A stretch of DNA of 64,000 nucleotides from Burkholderiales bacterium (GTDB taxonomy: Bacteria; Pseudomonadota; Gammaproteobacteria; Burkholderiales; Burkholderiaceae_E): positions 1 through 64,000 of the forward strand of contig JAPLQE010000014.1 in NCBI GenBank assembly GCA_026399835.1. Direction: 5' to 3'. The position numbers and the translations under genes were made by a program. Every line of letters begins with the position of its first letter. Positions within the stretch are counted from its first letter, which is position 1. Positions 34,558 to 43,764 of the stretch are shown one piece after another. The notes beneath the pieces were generated by a model. It searched no databases, was not told the DNA's origin, and saw nothing but the letters and a program-made list of their open reading frames with translations.

Positions 34558-35919
34558 ATGACCCCACCGACTCCGCCCGCCTTCGACCTGCTGCTGACCG
34601 GCGCGACCGTCGTCACCGTCGACGACCGGGACACCGTCGTCGAGGACGGCGCGGTCGGCATCGTCGCCGGCCGCATCGCCTGGGTGGGCGCCGCCGCCGC
34701 GCTGCCGCCGGACACCCGCGCGACGCAGCGTGTCGCGCTGCCCGGTCGCGTGCTCACGCCGGGCCTGGTCAACGTCCACACCCATGCCATCCTGACGATG
34801 GTGCGGGGCGTCGCCGAGGACCTGGGCTTCGCGCCCGCCTACACGCCCGGCATCCCGCACGGCCATGACGTCACGCCCGACGAGGCCGTCGCGCTGGCCC
34901 GCCTGGGTGCGGTCGAGGCGCTGCTCTTCGGCTCGACGCTGGTCAACGACACCTACGTGCACGCCGACCTGACGCTGCCGGCGATGGCCGACCTGGGGAT
35001 GCGCGTCTACAGCTGCGGCCGCATCCACGACGCCGACTTCTCGCTGATCGGCGACGGCCGCTGGGAGTACCACACCGGGATCGGCGAGCGCACGCTCGGC
35101 GAGGCGCTGGCGCTGGCCGAGCGCTGGCATGGCGCCTACGGCGGCCGCACCGGCGTGCAGCTCTCCGCGCACGCACCGGACACCTGCTCGGACGCGCTGC
35201 TGCGGATGATCGCCACCGAATCGTCGCGGCGCGGGCTGCGGGTGAACACGCACCTCGTGCAGAGCCGCAAGGAGGTCGAGCAGGTGATGCGCCGCTCCGG
35301 CATGACGCCGCCGCAGCTGCTCGAGGAGGTCGGGCTGCTGAACGACCGGCTGCTGGCCGCGCACTGCATCTGGATGGACGATGCCGACATCGCGCGCTGC
35401 GGGCGCGCCGGCATCCATGTCGCGCACATCCCCAAGGGCAACGCGACCGGCGGCACCGCCGCGCCCACCTCGAAGCTGCGGCGCGCCGGCGCCCGGCTCA
35501 CCCTGGGCTCGGACAACATGCACGCGGACCTCGTCGAGGTGATGCGCTGGGCGCTCGCCATCGGCCGCATCCAGGAAGAGCGGGTCGACGACTTCTGGCA
35601 GCCCGAGGACGTGCTGCGGATGGCCACCCGCGACGGCGCCCGCGCGATGGGCCTAGCCGACGAGCTCGGCTCGATCGAGGTGGGCAGGAAGGCCGACCTG
35701 GTGGCCTTCGACTTCCGCCGCCCGCACCTCGTGCCCTGCATCGACCCGGTGGGCAACCTGGTCCACACCGCGCAGGGCCGCGACGTCGAGCATGTCTGGA
35801 TCGACGGCGAGCAGGTGGTCGCCTCGGGCCGCCCGGTGAAGGCCGACCTCGAGTCGATCCTGGCCGACGCGCAGGCCGCCTCGACCGCGCTGTGGCAGCG
35901 TGCCCGGGCGGGCGCATGA
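34558..35919 (+). CDS. Amidohydrolase (AtzA/TrzN-like), paralogue of the 12592 gene
   Basis: 453 residues from the ATG at 34558. Metal ligands H74 and H76 (NVHTHA), H232 (NTHLVQ), H269 (AHCIW) and D319 (GSDNM) correspond one for one to the gene at 12592. Long stretches such as [15 protein letters not shown] and YTPGIPxGxDVTP are shared. The substrate is probably a ring-amide or amidine compound. It shares an operon with the ABC importer upstream and overlaps the PuuE-type gene by 4 bp (ATGA), so import, ring hydrolysis or deamination and subsequent hydrolysis are coupled. Confidence 0.85.
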   Translation: MTPPTPPAFDLLLTGATVVTVDDRDTVVEDGAVGIVAGRIAWVGAAAALPPDTRATQRVALPGRVLTPGLVNVHTHAILTMVRGVAEDLGFAPAYTPGIPHGHDVTPDEAVALARLGAVEALLFGSTLVNDTYVHADLTLPAMADLGMRVYSCGRIHDADFSLIGDGRWEYHTGIGERTLGEALALAERWHGAYGGRTGVQLSAHAPDTCSDALLRMIATESSRRGLRVNTHLVQSRKEVEQVMRRSGMTPPQLLEEVGLLNDRLLAAHCIWMDDADIARCGRAGIHVAHIPKGNATGGTAAPTSKLRRAGARLTLGSDNMHADLVEVMRWALAIGRIQEERVDDFWQPEDVLRMATRDGARAMGLADELGSIEVGRKADLVAFDFRRPHLVPCIDPVGNLVHTAQGRDVEHVWIDGEQVVASGRPVKADLESILADAQAASTALWQRARAGA

Positions 35920-36830
35920 GCGCGGACACGGGCACCCACCGCGACTTCGCCGGCTACGGCGGGCACTACCCGAGTTTCGCGTGGCCGGGCGGCGCCGGCC
36001 TCGCGGTGTCCTTCGTGCTGAACGTCGAGGAGGGCGCCGAGCTGTCGCTGACCGCCGGCGACCCGCGCAACGAGGGCCGCCACGAGGTCAGCAACGAGAT
36101 CGTCGGTGCGCCCGACCTGTGCATGCAGAGCCACTTCGAGTACGGCGCGCGCGTCGGCTACGGGCGCATCACCGGGCTGATCGCCGACGCCGGCATCCCG
36201 CTCACCCTCAACGCCTGCGGCCGCGCGCTCGAGGCCACGCCCTGGGTCGCGCGCGACGCGGTCGACCGCGGCTTCGAGGTCTGCTGCCACGGCTGGCGCT
36301 GGGAGACCCATGCGCACATGGGCGAGGACGAGGAGCGCGCGGCGATCGCGCGGACCGCCGCCACCGTCGCGCGCCTGGTCGGACGCGCGCCGGTCGGCTG
36401 GCACACCAAGTCGTCCGCGTCGGTGAACACCCGGCGGCTGCTGGTCGAGCACGGCGGCTTCCTGTACGACAGCGACGCCTACAATGACGACCTGCCCTAC
36501 TGGGTCCGGGTCGGCGAACAGCCGCACCTCGTGCTGCCGTACGCGTTCGACACCAACGACATGAAGTTCTTCGACAGCTTCGCGTTCGTGCGCGGCAACG
36601 ACTTCGCCGACTACGCGATCGACGCCTTCGAGTGGCTGCTGCGCGAGTCCCGCCATTCGCCGCGGATGATGTCGATCGGCCTGCACACCCGCATCCTCGG
36701 GCGCCCGGGGCGCATCGGCGCGCTCGCCAAGCTGGTCGATCACGTGCGCGGGCGCAACCGCGCCTGGTGCGCGACCCGCGAGCAGATCGCCCGCCACTTC
36801 ATCGCGGCGGTGCCTGCGGAGCGCGCGTGA
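35916..36830 (+). CDS. PuuE-type polysaccharide deacetylase family protein, second copy
   Basis: 304 residues from the ATG at 35916, overlapping the amidohydrolase stop. It shares the same landmarks as the 14956 copy: RDFAGYGGHYP-like N-terminus, AVSFVLNVEEGAE, CCHGWRWETH, VGWHTKSSASVNTRRLL and LYDSDAYNDDLPY. It should hydrolyse an allantoin-like cyclic amide, without the classical binuclear zinc site. It overlaps the following amidase start by 4 bp. The amidase beside this copy, absent beside the other, may remove the terminal amide or ureido group. Confidence 0.82.
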   Translation: MSADTGTHRDFAGYGGHYPSFAWPGGAGLAVSFVLNVEEGAELSLTAGDPRNEGRHEVSNEIVGAPDLCMQSHFEYGARVGYGRITGLIADAGIPLTLNACGRALEATPWVARDAVDRGFEVCCHGWRWETHAHMGEDEERAAIARTAATVARLVGRAPVGWHTKSSASVNTRRLLVEHGGFLYDSDAYNDDLPYWVRVGEQPHLVLPYAFDTNDMKFFDSFAFVRGNDFADYAIDAFEWLLRESRHSPRMMSIGLHTRILGRPGRIGALAKLVDHVRGRNRAWCATREQIARHFIAAVPAERA

Positions 36831-38272
36831 GCGCCGCGCCGCGCGCGCTGCCGGGCGTGCCGCAGGCGCCGGCCCCGGGCGCGCTGTCGGCCCGGGCGCT
36901 CGCCGCCCGAGTCTCGGCGCGCGAGCTGCGCGCCGTCGACGTCGCGCGCGAGGCGATCGCGCGGGTCGAGCGGCTGAACCCCGACCTGAACGCCATCATC
37001 GGCTTCGATGCGGCGGCCACGCTCGCCGAGGCCGCGGAGGTCGACCGCCGGCTCGACGCGGGCGAGATCCTGCCGATGGCGGGCGTGCCCTTCACCGCGA
37101 AGGACAACCTGTGGGTGGGCGGGCGCCGCGTGTCGCAGGGCTCGCGCCTGTTCGAGGACTTCGTCGCGCCGCGCGACGCCTGGGCAGTGGCGCGCTGGCG
37201 CGCGCTGGGCGCGGTGCTGCTCGGCATCACCAACTGCTCGGAGTTCGCCTGCAAGGGCGTGACGACCAACCCGCTGCACGGCTGGACCCGTCATCCGATG
37301 AACCCCTCGCTCACACCCGGCGGCTCCTCGGGTGGCGCGGTGGCCGCGCTCGGCGCGGGGCTCGGGCTGCTCGCGCTCGGCACCGATGCCGGCGGCTCGA
37401 CGCGCCGGCCCGCCGCGCACTGCGGGCTGGTGGGTCTGAAGCCGAGCAGCGGCCTGATCCCGCATCCCTGGGGCTTCGCCGAGCCGAACTACGGCCAGTC
37501 GGTGATCGGTGTGATGGCGCTCGACGTCGGCGATTGCGCGTGGGCCTTCGACACCCTGGTCGCCTTCGATGCCGCCGATCCGGCGGGCGTGCCGGTGCGC
37601 GTCGACCTCGGCACGGCCGGCGACCCGCTCGAGCCCGCGCGTACGCTGCGCCTGGCCTGGAGCCCGCGCCTGGGCATCGACCTCGCGGTGGACGAGGACG
37701 TGCTCGCGGCGCTGCAGGCCCGGGTCGACGCGCTGCGCGCCGACGGCTGGGACGTGGTCGAGCGCGACCCGGTCTGGCCCGAGGGCGTGCGCGAGTACCC
37801 GCTGCTCGCGCTGCAGCAGGCCGGGCTGCACGCGCTCTACGGCCATCGGCTCGCCGACGCGCGCCACATGATCGACCCCGACCTCGTCGCGCAGATCGAG
37901 GCCGGTGCCATGCAGACGCCGCAGGCGCTGGCCGCGGTGCTGCGGCTGCGCGAGCGGATCGTCGCGAGCGTCGCGCGCTTCTTCGAGGACGTCGACCTGC
38001 TGCTGTGTCCGACCACGCCGGTGACCGCCTGGCCGCTCGGGCAGCTCGGGCCGCCGATGATCGGCGGCCGCCCGGCGGGCCCGCGCGGGCATGCGGCGTT
38101 CACGCCGCTGTTCAACGCGGCGGGCGTGCCGGCCTGCTCGGTGCCGGCCGGTCTGGTGCGAGGCCTGCCGGTCGGGCTGCAGGTGGTCGGGCCGCGTTTC
38201 GAGGATGCGCGGGTGCTGGGGCTGGCGGCGGCGATCGAGCGGCTGGGCCCGGCTGCTACGATGGTGGGATGA
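36827..38272 (+). CDS. Amidase (amidase-signature family, AtzF/GatA-like)
   Basis: 481 residues from a GTG at 36827 that overlaps the preceding stop by 4 bp (GTGA). The Ser-cisSer-Lys triad is visible: K92 (FTAKDNL), Ser167 in GGSSGG and S191 (DAGGSTRRPA); the 24-residue spacing between the serines is canonical. Family members hydrolyse amides such as allophanate, biuret-like products, or aminoacyl-tRNA amides; the operon position favours a catabolic ureido/amide substrate. No allophanate-hydrolase C-terminal domain is present, so amidase only. It overlaps the MOSC gene by 4 bp. Confidence 0.88.
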   Translation: MSAAPRALPGVPQAPAPGALSARALAARVSARELRAVDVAREAIARVERLNPDLNAIIGFDAAATLAEAAEVDRRLDAGEILPMAGVPFTAKDNLWVGGRRVSQGSRLFEDFVAPRDAWAVARWRALGAVLLGITNCSEFACKGVTTNPLHGWTRHPMNPSLTPGGSSGGAVAALGAGLGLLALGTDAGGSTRRPAAHCGLVGLKPSSGLIPHPWGFAEPNYGQSVIGVMALDVGDCAWAFDTLVAFDAADPAGVPVRVDLGTAGDPLEPARTLRLAWSPRLGIDLAVDEDVLAALQARVDALRADGWDVVERDPVWPEGVREYPLLALQQAGLHALYGHRLADARHMIDPDLVAQIEAGAMQTPQALAAVLRLRERIVASVARFFEDVDLLLCPTTPVTAWPLGQLGPPMIGGRPAGPRGHAAFTPLFNAAGVPACSVPAGLVRGLPVGLQVVGPRFEDARVLGLAAAIERLGPAATMVG

Positions 38273-39141
38273 GCGCTCCCCCTCCTTCCTGCCGCGTCGC
38301 GGCCCTCTACGTCTACCCCATCAAGTCCTGCGCCGGCATCGCCGTCGACACCCTGCGCTTCGATGCGCTCGGGCCGCTCGAGGACCGGCGCTGGATGCTG
38401 GTCGACGACCGCGACGAGTTCGTCACCCAGCGCGACGCGCCGCGGCTGGCGATGGTCCGGCCCTCGCGCCTCGACGGCGGCCTGCGCGTGCTGGCCCCCG
38501 GCATGCCCGCGCTGACCGTCGCCGGCACGGGCGGCGCGCGGCGCAGCACCCGCGTCTGGGACGACCGCTGCGCGGGCTTCGACGAGGGCACCGAGGCGCG
38601 CGCCTGGTTCAGCGAATACATCGGCCGGCCGGTGCGGCTGCTGCGCTTCGACGCGAGCGCGCCGCGCGAGGCGAGCCGCAACTGGGTGGGCCCGGACGCC
38701 GGGCAGCCGGGGGCGCTGACGCGGTTCTCCGACGGCTTTCCGCTGCTGGTGGTGTCGGGCGCCTCGCTCGCCGCGCTCAACGGGCGCCTCGCGCAGGCGG
38801 GGCTGCCCGCCGCGCAGATGCAGCGCTTCCGGCCGAACGTGGTGCTGGAGGGGCTCGACGCGTTCGGCGAGGACGCGCTCGATACGCTCGCCGTCGCGGG
38901 CGGCAGCGGCCCGGCCCCCGTGCTGCGCATCGTCAAGCCCTGCACGCGCTGCACCGTGCCCGAGGTCGACCCGCTCACCGGCCGCCACGAGCCCGGCATC
39001 CTGCAGGTGCTCGCCGGCTTCCGCTCCGATCCGAAGCTGGGCGGCGCGGTGACCTTCGGGCAGAACGCCATCCTGGTCGACGGGATCGACGGCGTGCTGC
39101 GGGCCGGCGACACGCTGCTGCCGTCGTACCGCTGGGACTGA
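38269..39141 (+). CDS. MOSC domain protein (YcbX/mARC-like molybdenum-sulfur carrier)
   Basis: 290 residues, starting in the amidase stop (ATGA). An N-terminal MOSC_N beta-barrel (LYVYPIKSCAGIAV) precedes a MOSC domain with C225 in VKPCTRC, the cysteine that ligates molybdenum in mARC/YcbX proteins. These enzymes reduce N-hydroxylated compounds (hydroxylamines, N-hydroxy-purines, amidoximes) using Moco. Its position at the end of the amidohydrolase-PuuE-amidase operon fits detoxification or use of N-hydroxylated base analogues, which is an inference. No ferredoxin-like [2Fe-2S] domain is fused at the C-terminus, unlike E. coli YcbX. Confidence 0.85.
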   Translation: MSAPPPSCRVAALYVYPIKSCAGIAVDTLRFDALGPLEDRRWMLVDDRDEFVTQRDAPRLAMVRPSRLDGGLRVLAPGMPALTVAGTGGARRSTRVWDDRCAGFDEGTEARAWFSEYIGRPVRLLRFDASAPREASRNWVGPDAGQPGALTRFSDGFPLLVVSGASLAALNGRLAQAGLPAAQMQRFRPNVVLEGLDAFGEDALDTLAVAGGSGPAPVLRIVKPCTRCTVPEVDPLTGRHEPGILQVLAGFRSDPKLGGAVTFGQNAILVDGIDGVLRAGDTLLPSYRWD

Positions 39142-39219
39142 CCGGCCGCGGCTTGATGCCGGTCAAGTGCCCACGCCGGAACGGGTCACCGGCGAACCCG
39201 GCCGGCCGCACCAGGGGGC

Positions 39220-39225
39220 TATCCT
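39220..39225 (+). promoter_or_regulatory. TATCCT, candidate -10 element of the P-type ATPase gene
   Basis: GCTATCCTCGATGC places TATCCT 10 bp before the ATG at 39235, so transcription from it would give an almost leaderless message. No good -35 hexamer was found. The same core occurs before three other genes in the window (43751, 54281 and 61489). Confidence 0.35.
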
Positions 39226-39234
39226 CGATGCGAC

Positions 39235-41979
39235 ATGCCCGATCCCGTCACCGCGTCCGGCCGCCCCGCCCCTGATCCGCATCACCCCTGGCATGCGCTG
39301 AGCGCCGACGACGCGCTGCGTGCGCTCGGCGGCGACGCGCGCACCGGACTGGCCGCGCCGGAGGCCGCGCGCCGCCTCGCCGAGCACGGCCCGAACGCAC
39401 TGCCCGAGCCGGCCCCGCGCTCGCCCTGGGCGGCCTTCGCGCGGCAGTTCCGCAGCCCGCTGGTCTACCTGCTCGGGGTGGCGGGCGCGCTGGCGCTCGG
39501 GCTCGGTCACTACGGCGACGCCGCGGTCATTGCGATCGTCGTCGTCGCCAATGCCGCGATCGGCGCGCTGCAGGAGGGCCGCGCCGAACGCTCGATGGCC
39601 GCGCTGCGGCGCCTGTCGGGCCTGCATGTGCGGGTGCTGCGCGACGGCGTCGAGCACACGCTGGCCGCCGGCGACCTGGTGCCGGGCGACCTGCTGCTGC
39701 TCGCGGCCGGCGACGCGGTGGGCGCGGACGCGCGGCTCGTCGAGGCGGCCGGGCTGCAGGCGGCCGAGGCCGCCCTGACCGGCGAGTCGGTGCCGGTCGC
39801 CAAGTCGGTGGTGCCGCTGCCCGCGCCGACCGGACTCGCCGACCGTGCGGCGATGGTGTGGTCCGGTACGCACGTGGCCGCCGGCCGCGGGCGGGCGGTC
39901 GTGGTTGCGACCGGGGTGCACACCGAGGTCGGCCGGATCGCCGGGCTCACCGAGCGCGCCGTGGAGCCCGCCACGCCGCTGGAGCTGCGGCTCGATCGCT
40001 TCGGGCGCACGCTGGTCGGCGCCGCGATCGCGCTGTTCGCGGTGGTGATGGCGCTGGGCACGCTGCGCGGCGTGCCGATCGGCGAGCTGCTGATGGTGGC
40101 GATCAGCCAGATGGTGTCGGTGGTGCCCGAGGGCCTGCCGGTGGCGATGACCATCGCGCTGGCGGTCGGCATGCAGCGCATGGCCGCGCGCGGCGCGATC
40201 GTGCGCCGGCTGTCGGCGGTCGAGACGCTCGGGTCGACCACGGTCATCTGCAGCGACAAGACCGGCACGCTGACCCGCAACGAGATGACCGCGGTCGCGC
40301 TGTGGCTGCCGCCCGCGGGCGGCCGCGGCGCGCGCTCGATCGAGGTCGAGGGCAGCGGCTGGGCGCCGCGAGGCGGGCTGAGCGAGGACGGCGTCCCGAT
40401 CGGCACGCCGGTCGATGCGAACGATGCGGCGCTGCTCGCGCTGCTGCGCGCGGGCGTGCTGTGCAACGACGCCGCGCTGCACGCGCCGGACGCGGGCGAC
40501 ACCGGGTGGCGCATCGCCGGCGACCCCACCGAGGCGGCGCTGCTCACGCTCGCCGCCAAGGCCGGGATCGACGTCGCGGCGCTGCGCGCGCAGCTGCCGC
40601 GCACGGCCGAGCTGCCGTTCGATGCGGACACCCGGCTGATGGTCACCGCGCACCGTGCCGAGGGCGCCTCGCAGGGGCTCGCGATCAAGGGTGCGCCCGA
40701 GGCGGTGCTGCGGCTCGTCGCGGCCGCCGAGGACGCCGCGACGGTGGACGCGGCGCGTGCGCAGGCCGAGGCCATGGCCGGCCGCGCGCTGCGGGTGCTC
40801 GCGTTCGCGCGGGTGACGCTCGAGCGCTTCGACCCCGCCGAGGGCATCGAGCCGCTCGTCGGCCGCGTGCGCCTGCTCGGGCTGGTCGGCCAGATCGACC
40901 CGCCGCGCGAGGAGGTGCGGGCGGCGGTCGGGCGCTGCCGCGCCGCGGGCATCCGCCCGGTGATGATCACCGGCGACCACACGCTGACGGGGCTGGCCAT
41001 CGCCCGCGAGCTCGGCATCGCGGACGCGGACACGCTCGCCGTCGATGGCGCCGCGCTCGACCGGATGGACGAGGCCGCGCTGCAGCGCGTGCTCGGCCGG
41101 ATCGCGGTGTTCGCGCGCGTGCAGCCCGCCCAGAAGCTGCGGATCGTCGAGGCGCTGCAGGCGCGCGGCGACGTGGTCGCGATGACCGGCGACGGCGTCA
41201 ACGACGCGCCGGCGCTCGCGCGCGCCGACGTCGGCGTGGCCATGGGCATCGCCGGCACCGAGGTCGCCAAGGGCGCGTCGCGGATCGTGATCACCGACGA
41301 CGACTTCACGACGATCGTCGCCGCGGTCGAGGAGGGCCGCCTGGTCTACGGCAACCTGAAGAAGGTGATCCTGTACCTGTTCGCGACCTCGGTCGACGAG
41401 GTCTGCCTGCTGCTGATCGCGCTGGCCGCCGGCTGGCCGCTGCCGCTGCTGGCGGTCCAGATCCTGTGGATCAACATCGTCACCGAGAGCACCGTCACCG
41501 TGAACCTGGTGATGGACCCGCCCGATGGCGACGAGATGTCGCGCGCCCCCTCGCCGCGCGACGACCGGCTGCTCGATCGTGCGATGGCGCGCCGCCTCGC
41601 GGTGCTGGTGCCGACGGCCGTGGCGGTGTGCACGGGCTGGTTCGCGTGGGGGCTGTCGCAGGGCGTGCCGATCGATCTGCTGCGCACCGAGACCTTCACG
41701 CTGCTGGTGTTCACGCAGTGGTTCAACGTGCTGAACTGCCGCTCCGCGACCCGCTCGGCGCTGCTCGGCGGGCACCCGCGAAACCGCTGGCTGGCCTGGG
41801 GGCTCGCGGCCTCGGTCGTGCTGCAGGCGCTGGTGCTCTACGCGCCGCCGCTGCAGGCCCTGTTCCACACCGTGCCGCCCTCGCCCGCGGTGCTGCTCGG
41901 GCTGCTGGTGCTGGCCAGCACGGTGCTGTGGGTCGAGGAGGCGCGCAAGTTCGTGCTGCGCCGGCGCGCCCGCCGCTGA
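39235..41979 (+). CDS. Cation-transporting P-type ATPase (P2 family, PacL/calcium-type)
   Basis: 914 residues. N-terminal actuator motif GESVP (~183), phosphorylated Asp D341 in SDKTGTLTRNEM, hinge TGDGVNDAPALARAD (D653, D657) and about ten transmembrane helices. Helix M4 has VVPEGLPVAMT (P298-P302), the P2 (Ca2+/Na+,K+/H+-type) rather than heavy-metal pattern; there is no CPC or N-terminal metal-binding domain. Helix M6 has INIVTESTVTVNLVMDPPDG, differing from the usual NLVTDGLPALALG, so the transported ion is uncertain. It could export Ca2+, Mg2+ or monovalent cations. It converges on glutamate dehydrogenase with a 6-bp gap. Confidence 0.88.
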   Translation: MPDPVTASGRPAPDPHHPWHALSADDALRALGGDARTGLAAPEAARRLAEHGPNALPEPAPRSPWAAFARQFRSPLVYLLGVAGALALGLGHYGDAAVIAIVVVANAAIGALQEGRAERSMAALRRLSGLHVRVLRDGVEHTLAAGDLVPGDLLLLAAGDAVGADARLVEAAGLQAAEAALTGESVPVAKSVVPLPAPTGLADRAAMVWSGTHVAAGRGRAVVVATGVHTEVGRIAGLTERAVEPATPLELRLDRFGRTLVGAAIALFAVVMALGTLRGVPIGELLMVAISQMVSVVPEGLPVAMTIALAVGMQRMAARGAIVRRLSAVETLGSTTVICSDKTGTLTRNEMTAVALWLPPAGGRGARSIEVEGSGWAPRGGLSEDGVPIGTPVDANDAALLALLRAGVLCNDAALHAPDAGDTGWRIAGDPTEAALLTLAAKAGIDVAALRAQLPRTAELPFDADTRLMVTAHRAEGASQGLAIKGAPEAVLRLVAAAEDAATVDAARAQAEAMAGRALRVLAFARVTLERFDPAEGIEPLVGRVRLLGLVGQIDPPREEVRAAVGRCRAAGIRPVMITGDHTLTGLAIARELGIADADTLAVDGAALDRMDEAALQRVLGRIAVFARVQPAQKLRIVEALQARGDVVAMTGDGVNDAPALARADVGVAMGIAGTEVAKGASRIVITDDDFTTIVAAVEEGRLVYGNLKKVILYLFATSVDEVCLLLIALAAGWPLPLLAVQILWINIVTESTVTVNLVMDPPDGDEMSRAPSPRDDRLLDRAMARRLAVLVPTAVAVCTGWFAWGLSQGVPIDLLRTETFTLLVFTQWFNVLNCRSATRSALLGGHPRNRWLAWGLAASVVLQALVLYAPPLQALFHTVPPSPAVLLGLLVLASTVLWVEEARKFVLRRRARR

Positions 41980-41985
41980 GCCGCG

Positions 41986-43260
41986 CTACGGGTAGAGCCC
42001 GCGAAGCTCGCGCGCCGACAGCACCCGCTCGCAGGCCACCACGAAGGCCGCGGTGCGCAGCGGGATCCCGTGCCGCTCGGCGTCGGCCCAGATCCGTGCG
42101 AATGCGCCGACCAGGATCTTGTCGAGCCGAGCGTTGATCTCCTCCTCGGTCCAGAAGAAGCTCGAGAAGTCCTGCACCCACTCGAAGTACGAGACCGTCA
42201 CGCCGCCGGCGTTCGCGATCACGTCGGGCACCACCGTGATGCCGCGGTCGTGCAGGATCAGGTCCGCCTCGGGCAGGGTCGGGCCGTTGGCGCCCTCGAG
42301 GACCATCCGCGTGCGCAGGTGACGCGCGCGCTCCGCGGTCAGCACGCCTTCCAGCGCGGCCGGGATCAGCACGTCGGATTCGACCTGCCAGAACGACTCG
42401 GCCTCGATCGCGTCGGCGCCGGGGAAGCCCGCGACGCCGCCGTTGGCCTCGGCATGGGCGATCAGCGCCCGCACGTCGAGGCCCTGCGGCGCGTGCACGG
42501 TGCCGCTGGCGTCCTGGACCGCGACCACGCGCGCGCCGTGCGCCGCATACAGCTCGGCCGCCGACGAGCCGACGTTGCCGAAGCCCTGCACTGCGACGCG
42601 CGCGCCCTCGACCGGCAGGTTCAGGCGGCGCGCCGCCTCGCAGCCGATCACGAACACGCCGCGTCCGGTGGCCTTCACGCGCCCGAGCGAGCCGCCGAGC
42701 GGGATCGGCTTGCCGGTGACGACACCGGTGGCGGTGGCCCCGACGTTCATCGAGTAGGTGTCCATCATCCAGGCCATCACCTGCGCGTTGGTGTTGACGT
42801 CGGGCGCGGGGATGTCCTGCATCGGGCCGATCACGATGCCGATCTCGCTGGTGTAGCGGCGCGTGACCCGCTCGAGCTCCTTCATCGAGAGCCGCGCGGG
42901 TTCGCAGCGCACGCCGCCCTTGGCGCCGCCATAGGGCAGGTTCACGGCCGCGTTCTTGATCGTCATCCAGGCGGCCAGCGCCATCACCTCCTCGAGCGTC
43001 ACGTCGGGGTGGTAGCGCACGCCGCCCTTGCCGGGGCCGCGCGACAGGTTGTGCTGGACGCGAAAGCCCTCGAAGTGCGAGACCGAGCCGTCGTCCATCT
43101 CGATCGGGATGTCGACGATCAGGCAGCGTTTGGGACGCTTGAGCGTCTCGACCCAGCGTTCGAGCGGGCCGAGGTACGGGCGCACCCGCTCGATCTGGTC
43201 GAGGTAGGTGGCCCAGGGGCCGTCCGGCGCGTGGCCGGGAGCGTAGGACAGGGCGGTCAT
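41986..43260 (-). CDS. gdhA: Glutamate dehydrogenase (Glu/Leu/Phe/Val dehydrogenase family)
   Basis: 424 residues from the ATG at 43260 with AGGAA upstream. Substrate-binding K78 ([10 protein letters not shown]) and K102, catalytic K114 (GGAKGGV) and the Rossmann motif GFGNVG (226-231) are all present. It catalyses reversible oxidative deamination of glutamate with NAD(P)+. It is of the ~420-residue hexameric type common in betaproteobacteria. A ~137-bp degenerate copy of its interior occurs at 45994-46130. A promoter is probably in the AT-rich segment near 43315-43340, where reverse-strand GATAAT occurs. Confidence 0.93.
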   Translation of the reverse strand: MTALSYAPGHAPDGPWATYLDQIERVRPYLGPLERWVETLKRPKRCLIVDIPIEMDDGSVSHFEGFRVQHNLSRGPGKGGVRYHPDVTLEEVMALAAWMTIKNAAVNLPYGGAKGGVRCEPARLSMKELERVTRRYTSEIGIVIGPMQDIPAPDVNTNAQVMAWMMDTYSMNVGATATGVVTGKPIPLGGSLGRVKATGRGVFVIGCEAARRLNLPVEGARVAVQGFGNVGSSAAELYAAHGARVVAVQDASGTVHAPQGLDVRALIAHAEANGGVAGFPGADAIEAESFWQVESDVLIPAALEGVLTAERARHLRTRMVLEGANGPTLPEADLILHDRGITVVPDVIANAGGVTVSYFEWVQDFSSFFWTEEEINARLDKILVGAFARIWADAERHGIPLRTAAFVVACERVLSARELRGLYP

Positions 43261-43298
43261 CGTGGTTCCTGGTGGGGCGCCACGGACCACCGGGACGG

Positions 43299-43514
43299 TC
43301 AGGCGCGCAGCTGCCTAAGGAAGCTAATTATCACCGACAGCTGAGCGGGGTCGTCCGTGTGGGCGCGTGCGGTGTGCAGGCGCGAGGCGAGATCGGCGCG
43401 GCCGATCTTCGAGAAGGCGGTGTGCGTGTCGGCGGGGCCGATGGGCAGGCCGCTCTCGCGGAGCATCAGGACGTCGGTCGGCAGCAGCTCGACCATGGCG
43501 GGATGGATGATCAT
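43299..43514 (-). CDS. Small hypothetical protein, 71 residues
   Basis: ATG at 43514 to a TGA at 43299, upstream of and in the same direction as gdhA. It starts [21 protein letters not shown] and is acidic in the middle. It follows an AT-rich stretch on the reverse strand (about 43515-43550) that could hold a promoter. Most codons have the region's high third-position GC, but the last eight (including ATA, ATT, CTT, AGG) are atypical and overlap the probable gdhA promoter, so the ORF could be shorter or spurious. No family recognised. Confidence 0.4.
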   Translation of the reverse strand: MIIHPAMVELLPTDVLMLRESGLPIGPADTHTAFSKIGRADLASRLHTARAHTDDPAQLSVIISFLRQLRA

Positions 43515-43750
43515 GTCTTGTTCGTGGTTTCTTTGTGCTTGTGGGTGCGTTATCGGTCGCGGCCGCGCTGGGCGCAAGGACCGACCGCACGTTGCATGCC
43601 CGGCGGCGGCTGGCGGCCTGCAAGCGGTCGCCCGGCGCTCCGGGCCTGTCGCTGTGTCGCCACGCGGGGCATGCGCCTGACGCCGGGTGGCGAGTTCCGC
43701 ATCGCCCCGACAGGCGATGGGCTCCGATACCGGCGCGCCGCGGCGTCGCC

Positions 43751-43756
43751 TATCCT
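43751..43756 (+). promoter_or_regulatory. TATCCT, candidate -10 element of the TonB-dependent receptor gene
   Basis: GCCTATCCTCGGTGCC places TATCCT 9 bp before the GTG at 43765, giving a near-leaderless message if used. No clear -35. It shares eight to ten bases with the sequence before the P-type ATPase and homogentisate dioxygenase genes. No riboswitch or Fur box was recognised in the 236 bp upstream. Confidence 0.35.
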
Positions 43757-43764
43757 CGGTGCCG

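Noticed and set aside
39163-41868. Long minus-strand frame opposite the P-type ATPase
   Set aside because: Antisense shadow without protein-like composition.
43515-43750. Possible cobalamin riboswitch or Fur box before the TonB-dependent receptor
   Set aside because: Searched for the B12-box and conserved core and for a Fur-type palindrome; neither was recognisable.
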